Under the pieces are notes generated by a model. It made no database searches. It saw only the letters and a list, made by a program, of their open reading frames with translations, and was not told where the DNA came from. DNA of 39,294 nt. Source: Planctomycetota bacterium. GTDB lineage: Bacteria > Planctomycetota > Phycisphaerae > Phycisphaerales > UBA1924. The stretch spans positions 1-39,294 of the forward strand of contig RFGI01000007.1 of assembly GCA_003696725.1 (NCBI GenBank), written 5' to 3'. The position numbers and the translations under genes were made by a program. This document shows, piece after piece, positions 33,053-39,294 of this stretch (its first letter is position 1; the number at the start of each line of letters is the position of its first letter).

Positions 33053-34099
33053 GTGATCGGCGAGCCCCTGACCATCGGGCCCGTGCGGCTGGCGACCAAC
33101 ATGCTGCTGGCGCCGGTCGCGGGGTACTGTGATCTGGCGTTCCGGCTCGTTGTGCGCGGCTGCGGCGGGGTGGGGCTCGCCTCGACGGACCTCCTGAGCC
33201 CGCACGGGCTGCTCCGGGGTTCGGCCAAGAGCCTGGACCTGGCGCAGACCGCCGCCGGCGATGCGCCCCTGGGCATGCAGCTCTACGGCAACGACGCCGC
33301 GATCCTCGCCGACGGCGCCGCCTGGGCGGTGGACCACGGCGCCGCGGTCGTTGACATCAACATGGGCTGCCCCGTCGATAAGGTCACCAAGACCAACGGC
33401 GGGTCCATGCTGCTGTGCGACCCGCAGCGCACGACGCGGCTGGCCGAGCGGGTCGTCGGTGCGGTGGAGAAGGCGAGCCTCGGGCGCGTCCCGGTCACCG
33501 CGAAGGTGCGCCTGGGGTGGGATTCGCGCTCGATCGTCGCGCCGCGGCTGGCGCGGCGTCTGGAGGGCGCCGGGATCGCCGCCGTCACCGTGCACGGGCG
33601 CACCACCGAGCAGCGGTTCCGCGGCGAGGTGGACCTCGACGGGATCGGCGAGGTCGTCGCCGCGGTGGATCGGATCCCGATCATCGGCAACGGCGACGTG
33701 ACCACGCCCGAGGCGTGCGTCCGGATGCTCCGCGTCACGGGGTGCGCGGGGGTGATGATCGGCCGGGGGGCGTTCTCGGCGCCGTGGCTCCCGCGGGCCT
33801 GCTGGTCGCTGCAGACGACGGGGCGGGTCGGCCCCGAGCCGACCTTCGAGGAGAAACTGGACTTGATCATGCGGTATTTCGGGTTGATGCTCGAACACCG
33901 CGGCGAGCGGTACGCGATGACTCACATCCGCCGGCGGATCTCGTGGTTCGCCAAGCGGCTGGGGCCCTGCAAGCCGTTCCGGGAGGCCATCCGAACCGCG
34001 CCCGGCCCCGCCGAGGTGCGGGCGGCGCTGGCCGAGTTCCGGCACGGCGGGTGGGCCGATCGGGCCGCACGTGGTCCCGCCGCGGCGCTGGTGGCGTGA
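33053..34099 (+). CDS. dus: tRNA-dihydrouridine synthase (DusB-like)
   Basis: The 348-residue FMN enzyme reduces specific uridines in tRNA to dihydrouridine using NADPH. The TIM-barrel signature is intact: [16 protein letters not shown] at the N-terminus, MQLYGND, then [18 protein letters not shown] with catalytic Cys106, [19 protein letters not shown] and [12 protein letters not shown] plus [12 protein letters not shown] for FMN-phosphate binding. The C-terminal helical domain has [14 protein letters not shown]. It aligns best with the DusB/NifR3 branch by memory of motifs. GTG 33053 is taken as start because the conserved region begins 3-4 residues later and a -10 box sits 7 bases before it. 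Confidence 0.93.
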   Translation: MIGEPLTIGPVRLATNMLLAPVAGYCDLAFRLVVRGCGGVGLASTDLLSPHGLLRGSAKSLDLAQTAAGDAPLGMQLYGNDAAILADGAAWAVDHGAAVVDINMGCPVDKVTKTNGGSMLLCDPQRTTRLAERVVGAVEKASLGRVPVTAKVRLGWDSRSIVAPRLARRLEGAGIAAVTVHGRTTEQRFRGEVDLDGIGEVVAAVDRIPIIGNGDVTTPEACVRMLRVTGCAGVMIGRGAFSAPWLPRACWSLQTTGRVGPEPTFEEKLDLIMRYFGLMLEHRGERYAMTHIRRRISWFAKRLGPCKPFREAIRTAPGPAEVRAALAEFRHGGWADRAARGPAAALVA

Positions 34100-34234
34100 C
34101 CGGGCAAGGCAATGACAGCATGACACGGATCACGGGCCGGGCCGACCCGAACCGTCCCGTCTCGGGTGCGGAGAACAGGGCGTGACACCGGGCGCCGGGC
34201 TGTCGCTCGCCACCCCCATGGAGGAGCCGAATTC

Positions 34235-35593
34235 GTGACGCAGACCAGACCACAGGCGATGCTGACGCTCGGGATGCTCCTCGCGCTGGCCGGGGGAGAG
34301 TCCGCGTCGGCGGCGCCCCCGCCGACGTTCGAAGCCCCGATCGTGCTGAACCCGGCCCGGCAGCGGCCAGCGCCCCTGGCGCCCCGTGCGCTGCTCGGGA
34401 CGCCGGAGGGCGCGGGCGGGGGCATACCCACCAATTGCGAGTATTTCGACGATTTCTCGTCGTACTCTCTGACGGACATGACGAACCCGCCGTTGTCGCT
34501 GAGCCCTCTCTCGGGCCAGCTCAACCCAGACGGGCAGCCGTGGTCGACCCAGGATTTCTTCGGGATCGCGGACGCGGCGACCATGACCGCAGCCGGCTCG
34601 ACGCATCCGCAGGGCTTGCCGCCGCACGGTTTGCTCACACCGGTGTTCGCGGTGTCGGCGCGGGGGACGGTCTCGACGCCGCGGAACACCTCGCTGGGCA
34701 TCGCGGCGGAGGTCCGGCACCGAGAGTTCTTCCCGATTCTCAACGAGCCGGTCCTGATCAGTCAGGACATCTATGTCTCCAGCCCGAACGCGTCGCCCCG
34801 CACCACGACCTGGTGGAGCCCGCTGTCCTTCGCCGAGGGCACGATCTACGACCGGATCTTCTTCGGCGGGTCGAACCTCACCGGTGAGCTGGCGGGCTTC
34901 GGCGACGCGTCGGGCGTCATGAACCGGTTTCTCAGCCTCGGCCGATCACCGAACGGGCAGGGCGTCCTCTTCTACGGCAGCGCGCTGACCCCCGTGCTCC
35001 GCGTGCCGACCAACTCGTGGTTCACCCTCATGGTCCACATGAGCACGACCGGGTACAGCGTGTGGGTGAAGACGGCCGTCACGACCACCGTCGTCCCGCC
35101 GTTCCTGGATCCGCGCTTGGCCAGCGGCCAGATCCCCACGATCGACGGCGACCCCGTCGGCTGGGTCAACACCTACCCCGGGTTTGAGGACAACGTTCTG
35201 ACCGCGAACGTGCGCGAGGGGATCGGTTTCGCCACCTCCGCCGCCGGTGAGACCGTCCCCCTCCTCGGCGAGTTCTTCCAGGCGCCGATCTTCTCCTCCG
35301 CCACGTTCGACGGCATCCAGTACGGGTGGGGGTTCGACGATCCGCTCAACGCGAACTTCCAGCCCTCGGACGTCTTCTTCGCGAACTACTGTGTGAGCGG
35401 GGTCAATCCCCAGACGCTGTGCACCGCGGATCTCAACGGCGACGGCGTCGTCAACGGCGGGGACATCACCATCCTGCTGAACGTCTTCGGCAATCCGTTC
35501 GAGGGGTTCGGCCCCAACGATCTGAACGCCGACGGCGTGATCAACGGGGCGGACATCTCCGCGATCCTGAACCAGTTCGGCCCGTGCACCTGA
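34235..35593 (+). CDS. Secreted protein with C-terminal dockerin-type repeats
   Basis: The 452-residue product has a signal peptide (AMLTLGMLLALAGGESASA) and a large beta-rich body (~60-390) that looks like a concanavalin-type jelly roll: EYFDDFSSYS near the start, WFTLMVHMSTTGYSVWVKT, and a Trp/Gly-rich end YGWGFDDPL. It has no recognised catalytic motif. The C-terminus carries two calcium-binding dockerin-like loops, DLNGDGVVNGGD and DLNADGVINGAD, ending FGPCT. Such tails are abundant in Phycisphaerae secretomes and may anchor or sort proteins. GTG 34235 follows GAGGAG with good spacing. Base composition is slightly less GC-rich than in the neighbours. Function is unknown. Confidence 0.8.
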   Translation: MTQTRPQAMLTLGMLLALAGGESASAAPPPTFEAPIVLNPARQRPAPLAPRALLGTPEGAGGGIPTNCEYFDDFSSYSLTDMTNPPLSLSPLSGQLNPDGQPWSTQDFFGIADAATMTAAGSTHPQGLPPHGLLTPVFAVSARGTVSTPRNTSLGIAAEVRHREFFPILNEPVLISQDIYVSSPNASPRTTTWWSPLSFAEGTIYDRIFFGGSNLTGELAGFGDASGVMNRFLSLGRSPNGQGVLFYGSALTPVLRVPTNSWFTLMVHMSTTGYSVWVKTAVTTTVVPPFLDPRLASGQIPTIDGDPVGWVNTYPGFEDNVLTANVREGIGFATSAAGETVPLLGEFFQAPIFSSATFDGIQYGWGFDDPLNANFQPSDVFFANYCVSGVNPQTLCTADLNGDGVVNGGDITILLNVFGNPFEGFGPNDLNADGVINGADISAILNQFGPCT

Positions 35594-35618
35594 CGTGCGG
35601 CCGGGCCGCGCCGACGCG

Positions 35619-35624
35619 TACCAT
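35619..35624 (+). promoter_or_regulatory. Leaderless-type -10 box for the lactonase-like gene
   Basis: TACCAT fits TANNNT and is followed by 6 bases and GTG 35631. There is no Shine-Dalgarno sequence. The geometry matches the boxes before uppP and the dihydrouridine synthase. Confidence 0.4.
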
Positions 35625-35630
35625 CCTCGC

Positions 35631-36359
35631 GTGAGCCGACTCCCCGACGAATCGACCGCCGGCGCCCGCGTGTGGCTCGATCTGCCAGGCGAGGCCGTCG
35701 TCCGGCCGACCCCCGGCGAGGCGCTCGACGCGCTCGCCTCGGATCTCATGGCCCAGGCGCTGACCTGCGCCGGCATGTTCGGCGACTTCCACCTCGCCGT
35801 CGGGGGCGACGCCGCCCTGGAGCGCGTCTGCCTCAGGCTGATGTCCGACCCCGTCCTCCGGGCCATGCCTTGGGCTCGCACCCACCTGTGGCTCGCCCAC
35901 GAGCGCCCGGGCGCCGACGGGCCCGCGGTCTACTCCATCGTGCGGGATTACCTCGTCGACCACGCGGGGATCCCCACCGAGCAGATCCACCCCATCGACC
36001 TCGGCCCCGGCGACGCGGCCCAGCGCTACGAGGAGGACCTGCGCGAGTGCCTGGGCGCCCGCGCCCGGGGGCGCGACCGGCTCGACGCCGCGGTCGTCGC
36101 GCTCGACGCCCAGGGGCGCCTGGCCGGGTTGGCCTCATTCGGCGAAGGGTCCCCCGACGCCCCGGCGCCGTGGTGCGCCCGCGACCCGGCCGGGGGCGTG
36201 ACCATGACCGGTCCGTTCCTGCGCGCGGCGCGGCTTCTGGCGGTGTTCGCCGTCGGCGCCGACCAAGGCCGGGCGCTGGCCCGCTGGGCCGATGGGGCGC
36301 CCCCGACGGCCGCCGGCGAGACCCGCTGGTACCTCGATCAGGCCGCCGCCGGCGCCTGA
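35631..36359 (+). CDS. 6-phosphogluconolactonase-like protein, probably inactive or divergent
   Basis: The 242-residue protein has the NagB/6-phosphogluconolactonase fold pattern: DFHLAVGGDAALERVCLRLM (cf. the conserved 'lsGG.tp' start), MPWARTHLWLAHERPGADG (cf. W..v.....DER.V), YSIVRDYLVDHAGIPTEQIHPI and a C-terminal strand-helix end TRWYLDQAAAG. Length fits the family (~230-260). The catalytic motif GxGxDGHxASLFPG is not recognisable; the matching region reads VVALDAQGRLAGLASFGEG, lacking the His, and D-E-R has become H-E-R. It may be a non-enzymatic homologue or act on another substrate. GTG 35631 follows a leaderless-type -10 box. Confidence 0.65.
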   Translation: MSRLPDESTAGARVWLDLPGEAVVRPTPGEALDALASDLMAQALTCAGMFGDFHLAVGGDAALERVCLRLMSDPVLRAMPWARTHLWLAHERPGADGPAVYSIVRDYLVDHAGIPTEQIHPIDLGPGDAAQRYEEDLRECLGARARGRDRLDAAVVALDAQGRLAGLASFGEGSPDAPAPWCARDPAGGVTMTGPFLRAARLLAVFAVGADQGRALARWADGAPPTAAGETRWYLDQAAAGA

Positions 36360-36369
36360 TCGGCGCCCC

Positions 36370-36648
36370 TTATCCCTCGACGTCCAGCCGGGGCCGCGGC
36401 CCGCTCTGGCCGGCGCGGTCTTGGGCCTGGCGGTCCTCGTGCGCCTCTTCCTGATCGTTGCCCTTGGCGCTGCGAGGCGCCTCGACGGCCTCGGTCTGGG
36501 TGAGGGTGGAGTCGAGGTCCGACTCGTCCGCGGCCCGGCGCGGGCGATCGGCGGCGCGCTCACGGGCGGCCCGGGCGGAGGCCTGCTGCCGCTCGGTCTG
36601 GCTCACGCCGGCCAGCGACGACTGGATGGGCAGCCCGACGGGGTCCAT
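36370..36648 (-). CDS. Small, probably disordered protein with SSLAG and GNDQEEAHEDR motifs
   Basis: This 92-residue minus-strand gene converges on the lactonase-like gene with an 10-base gap. The product is very hydrophilic, with no membrane segment or signal: IQSSLAGVSQTERQQASARA near the start, an acidic DESDLDSTLTQTE middle, then RSAKGNDQEEAHEDRQAQ and a PRLDVEG end. A similar combination of SSLAG near the start and a GNDQEE.HEDR stretch is, as I recall it, seen in small planctomycete hypothetical proteins; this cannot be checked here. A compact C-terminal motif and balanced composition make it more credible than the chance frames around it. Its function is unknown. Confidence 0.6.
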   Translation of the reverse strand: MDPVGLPIQSSLAGVSQTERQQASARAARERAADRPRRAADESDLDSTLTQTEAVEAPRSAKGNDQEEAHEDRQAQDRAGQSGPRPRLDVEG

Positions 36649-36835
36649 GCCCCTGTCATCGGCCGGCCCGCCGTCCGCTCTTCGACCGGCTGCGTTCGAT
36701 CAGGGCGCCCAGGCGCATGGCCCGGTTACCCCACCCCGCATCGCCTGCGTCGGCCCGTGCAATACCGGACGCCACCGGGCGTTGTGCCGACGGTACGACC
36801 TCGGCCGCGTCTTTCGTGGCCGAGAGGGGCCCGCC

Positions 36836-37441
36836 ATGCGCCGATCGTCTGACAGAAGAGCAAGAGCCCACGGGCCGAGCCGCCCGGGCTTCTCGCTCCT
36901 GGAGCTGATCGTCGCGATCTCGATCATCGCTGTCCTGATCGGGATCCTGGTCCCCGTCGTGCCCCGCGTGCGGGACGGCGCCCGCAAGGCGGCCTGCGCG
37001 GCCAACTACCACGGGATCGCCCAGGCCTTCCAGATGTACCGCGACGAGCACGAGCGGACCTACCCCGCCGCGCGCTACATGCCCCCGCCCTGGCTCTCGG
37101 GCGACGAGGACCCGCCCCTGCGCGACGCCATGGCCGGCTACATCGAGACCGACGAGGCCTGGCGCTGCCCCGGCGACCCCGTCGTCTTCGACTTCCCCTA
37201 CACCGACGACGCCGGCGCCGAGCGCACGACCAGCATGTCCTACACCTACCAGACGGGCCTGTCCGGCGTGACGCACGACGGATCGATCTTCCGCCGGCTG
37301 CTTCGGCAGGAGCCGGCCGACACCTGGCTCAGCCACGACTTCGACGGCGGGGGGTTCGAGACGCAGGACGGGCGGATCATCCAGGTCGGCTTCTTCCATC
37401 ATCGGCGGAACATCCTCTTCGCCGACGGGCACATCGAATAG
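36836..37441 (+). CDS. Prepilin-like protein with H-(x)n-DG tail
   Basis: The 201-residue protein has a basic leader and a classic prepilin peptidase site, PG-FSLLE (Gly -1, Phe +1, Glu +5), followed by the hydrophobic helix LIVAISIIAVLIGILVPVVP. The helix leads into ARKAACAANYHGIAQAFQMY, the usual start of the soluble domain in planctomycete 'type II secretion' prepilins. The C-terminus, VGFFHHRRNILFADGHIE, is the H-(x)n-DG processing-associated motif of this very expanded family. It is about half the length of longer family members. These proteins are plausible pseudopilins or surface filaments but their roles are unknown. The next gene starts 8 bases downstream. Confidence 0.88.
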   Translation: MRRSSDRRARAHGPSRPGFSLLELIVAISIIAVLIGILVPVVPRVRDGARKAACAANYHGIAQAFQMYRDEHERTYPAARYMPPPWLSGDEDPPLRDAMAGYIETDEAWRCPGDPVVFDFPYTDDAGAERTTSMSYTYQTGLSGVTHDGSIFRRLLRQEPADTWLSHDFDGGGFETQDGRIIQVGFFHHRRNILFADGHIE

Positions 37442-37449
37442 GGCGAGCC

Positions 37450-38091
37450 ATGACCGAACGCGCGCGCATCAATCTGGACGAGGCCCTGGCCGCCGCACGC
37501 ACGCCGATCGACGCCGGCTGGTCCAAGCGGAAGAAGATCGCCGTCGCGTGCGCGTCGGTGGGCGTTGCGCTGGCGGCGCTGGCCGGCGGCGCCTCGTACC
37601 ACCAGCTGACGCGCCCCCCGGCGCTGCCGACAACGGCGGACGAGGCCCTGGCCGTCCTGGCGTCGGACCGGTTCGACCGGCTCGACGAGGAGCGCCAGCG
37701 GCAGTACGCCGCCGAGGCCGGCCGGCTCCTGCGCGCCCTGCCGCCCGACCAGCGCCGTGCCCTGGCCCGGGACGAGGCCAACCGCGAAGCGCTCGCCAAG
37801 ACCATGCAGGAGATGTTCGACGAGGTCGCGCGGCGGTTCGCGCGCGGCCAGGAGCCTTCCGCGCCGCCGCAGGAGCGCCGCGGCCCACGCGAGGGCCGGC
37901 CCGGGTTCAACCCAGAGGACATCACACCCGAGCAGCGCGCCCAGATGCGCGAGCGGATGGTCGAACGCCTCAACGAGCAGATGGCCCAAGCCGCCGAGTC
38001 CGGCAACGCCCAGGACTCGGGCCTGCGCGCCGAGATGATGAAACGCCGGGCCGCCCAGCGTCAGCAGCGCGGCGGCCGGCGCGGCGGCTAG
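37450..38091 (+). CDS. Single-pass membrane protein with Arg/Glu/Gln-rich tail
   Basis: The 213-residue product begins MTERARINLDEALAA and has one membrane helix at ~29-49 (KIAVACASVGVALAALAGG), preceded by SKRKK, so the long C-terminal part probably lies outside the cytoplasm. Residues ~60-130 are helical (DEALAVLASDRFDRLDEERQ, ALPPDQRRALARDE), and the last 80 residues are rich in Arg, Glu, Gln and Met (TPEQRAQMRERMVERLNEQM). The family is not recognised. It starts 8 bases after the prepilin stop and is probably co-transcribed with it. A repeat element follows 33 bases after its stop. Confidence 0.7.
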   Translation: MTERARINLDEALAAARTPIDAGWSKRKKIAVACASVGVALAALAGGASYHQLTRPPALPTTADEALAVLASDRFDRLDEERQRQYAAEAGRLLRALPPDQRRALARDEANREALAKTMQEMFDEVARRFARGQEPSAPPQERRGPREGRPGFNPEDITPEQRAQMRERMVERLNEQMAQAAESGNAQDSGLRAEMMKRRAAQRQQRGGRRGG

Positions 38092-38123
38092 GCTGGGGGT
38101 AGGCGGGTCACTCGGACGTGAGC

Positions 38124-38161
38124 AGGACGGAGACAGCCGGTGGGACGGCCGTCCCGGCCGT
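38124..38161. repeat. Palindromic intergenic repeat, copy 2
   Basis: This copy shares 32 of 38 bases with 7903-7940. It contains the perfect 14-bp palindrome GGGACGGCCGTCCC (38142-38155), and GGACGG (38125-38130) can pair with CCGTCC (38149-38154) as the equivalent of the stem in copy 1. It sits in the 226-base gap between the membrane-protein gene and the last prepilin gene. Confidence 0.65.
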
Positions 38162-38317
38162 CTGCGCCCACCTCGCGGATGACGAGATGCCCACCCCCGT
38201 CCGCAGCGGCGGGTTCGCGCATCCTGTCCAGAACTTGCTCATCGGCTCGTCAGGCGCCGGGCGCTTGACACGGCATCTATACTGGCGGTGAGCCCCTCGG
38301 CCCCGATGGAGGCGCCC

Positions 38318-39294
38318 ATGCTCGATCGACGCCCGGCCGACCATCGCGCAGCACGCCGCCGACCCACGCCGCAGTTCACGCGCGCCTTCACCTTGCTCGA
38401 ACTGCTCGTCTCGCTGGCCGTCATCGGGGTGCTGATCGGGATTCTCGCCCCGGCCCTGAGCGGCGCCCTGGGCGCGGCCCGCGACGCCGTGTGCCTGAGC
38501 AACCAGAAGCAGATCGCCGTGGGATGGGTGCTGTACGGGGGCGAGCGGCAAGATCTCTTCCCGTCCGGTAAGCCGACAATCGAACAGTTCGAGAACACCA
38601 ACGGGGAGCGTGAATTCGTCCGCAATGGCAGATCGATCCCGCTCTGGTGGGACTGGGGCGGGGTGGACTGGTACCGGGGCGACGGGCCCCGCGAACAGTT
38701 CGGCCGAGATTCCCGGCCGCTCAATTCGTACATCGGTGGTGACGACGACCATCTCGAACACCGCGCGGAGATCTTCCAGTGCCCACGCGACGACGGGCTT
38801 CGGATGGATATCTTTCATTACGGCCTGCGCGGCATCGACGCGCTGCAGTACAACTGGGGCGACAGCGGGATGGTCGGTTCGTCGAACCTCGACCTGATCG
38901 CGAAGTCCGGCGCCGAGGACGCCGGCCGGACCGCGTTCAGCGTGCTGGGCACGAGCTACCGGGCCAACGACTGGATCTGGGCTGAGATCGGTTACCCCTT
39001 CGGCTATCTGCACGAGGGGAGGTCAAACGACCTCTACACCCACGCCACGGATCGCAACCGACATGTAGACGCCGAGGATCCATCACGGTTCGTCATCACC
39101 GGCGATTGGGGCTCGATGCTGATGGGTAGGATCCCCGCGGCCGACCGCGATCGGTCCACCCTGGCATATGGATGGTGGCACGGCGTCGACATCGACAACA
39201 TCGCGTTCCTCGACGGGTCGGCGCGGCGCACGCGGTACGAAGCCGGCCAGGCCGCGACGGCCGCGTACTCGTTCTACTTCGATCCCGATCGGCA
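38318..39294 (+). CDS. Prepilin-like protein, 3' end cut off by the window
   Basis: The frame is open from ATG 38318 to the window edge (at least 325 residues). GGAGG lies 5 bases upstream. After an unusually long basic leader of about 22 residues comes the prepilin site RA-FTLLE (Phe +1, Glu +5) and the helix LLVSLAVIGVLIGILAPAL, then AARDAVCLSNQKQIAVGWVLY, as in planctomycete type II secretion prepilins. Near the end, GWWHGVDIDNIAFLDGSARR is the H-(x)n-DG motif with ten residues between His and Asp. Base composition is less GC-rich than in most of the window. Residue -1 is Ala, as in the GspJ-like protein. Too little remains downstream to tell the full length. Confidence 0.85.
   Translation, partial: MLDRRPADHRAARRRPTPQFTRAFTLLELLVSLAVIGVLIGILAPALSGALGAARDAVCLSNQKQIAVGWVLYGGERQDLFPSGKPTIEQFENTNGEREFVRNGRSIPLWWDWGGVDWYRGDGPREQFGRDSRPLNSYIGGDDDHLEHRAEIFQCPRDDGLRMDIFHYGLRGIDALQYNWGDSGMVGSSNLDLIAKSGAEDAGRTAFSVLGTSYRANDWIWAEIGYPFGYLHEGRSNDLYTHATDRNRHVDAEDPSRFVITGDWGSMLMGRIPAADRDRSTLAYGWWHGVDIDNIAFLDGSARRTRYEAGQAATAAYSFYFDPDR

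Noticed and set aside
27656-34126. A 2156-codon open frame on the minus strand across the VPS10-like, propeller and dihydrouridine synthase genes
   Set aside because: It lies opposite or out of frame with well-supported genes, has no recognisable motif, and is rich in Arg, Gly, Ala, Val and Asp. Very GC-rich third positions leave long stop-free shadows.
38265-38283. Promoter TTGACA (38265-38270) with TATACT (38278-38283) before the last prepilin gene
   Set aside because: The two boxes are only 7 bases apart, far from the required 16-18. TATACT alone might still be used, but this pair is not a promoter.

Overview
The window is very GC-rich (roughly 70%), densely coded chromosomal DNA. It most likely comes from a Planctomycetota bacterium of the Phycisphaerae type. 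Supporting signs are several prepilin-like proteins with a C-terminal H-(x)n-DG tail, a secreted protein with C-terminal dockerin-type repeats, an LpxC-FabZ fusion next to LpxA, LpxD, Skp and BamA, a large VPS10/BNR-repeat secreted protein, and GTG starts with 1-4 base overlaps. No rRNA, tRNA, CRISPR array or intact transposon was seen.

Layout, left to right. 1-4701 (+): tail of a type II secretion / type IV pilus-like pseudopilin and assembly operon (GspI-, GspJ- and PilX/GspK-like proteins, a PilM-PilN fusion, PilO-like, PilP/GspC-like). 4808-5977 (+): PilZ-receiver-HPt-like signalling protein. 6026-7860 (+): HEAT-repeat lipoprotein and a divergent medium-chain dehydrogenase. 7868-8000: small inverted-repeat element with internal hairpins. 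7998-12478 (-): undecaprenyl-diphosphatase UppP and cobalamin-dependent methionine synthase MetH. 12652-16042 (+): a good sigma70-type promoter driving membrane protein, XRE regulator, membrane protein and an ABC exporter (ATPase plus permease). 16067-25840 (-): amidase, photolyase, BamA, Skp, LpxD, LpxC-FabZ and LpxA, an outer-membrane and lipid A biogenesis cluster. 25896-27646 (-): PepSY membrane protein and OprP-like porin. 27893-31153 (+): secreted sortilin/VPS10-like beta-propeller protein, closed by a clear intrinsic terminator. 31219-32943 (-): YVTN beta-propeller fused to a TraB/TIKI-like domain. 33053-36359 (+): tRNA-dihydrouridine synthase, dockerin-bearing secreted protein, degenerate 6-phosphogluconolactonase. 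36370-36648 (-): small disordered protein. 36836-39294 (+): two prepilin-like proteins flanking a single-pass membrane protein; the last runs off the window.

The main theme is the cell envelope: pseudopilin machinery, lipid A synthesis, outer-membrane protein assembly, lipid-carrier recycling, porin and secreted propellers. The most unusual items are the GspJ-like pseudopilin interrupted by a ~190-residue alpha/beta domain, the propeller-TraB/TIKI fusion, the PilZ-REC protein whose HPt-like tail lacks the phospho-histidine, a miniature inverted-repeat element that supplies the uppP stop codon, and a two-copy palindromic repeat showing one compensatory base-pair change.
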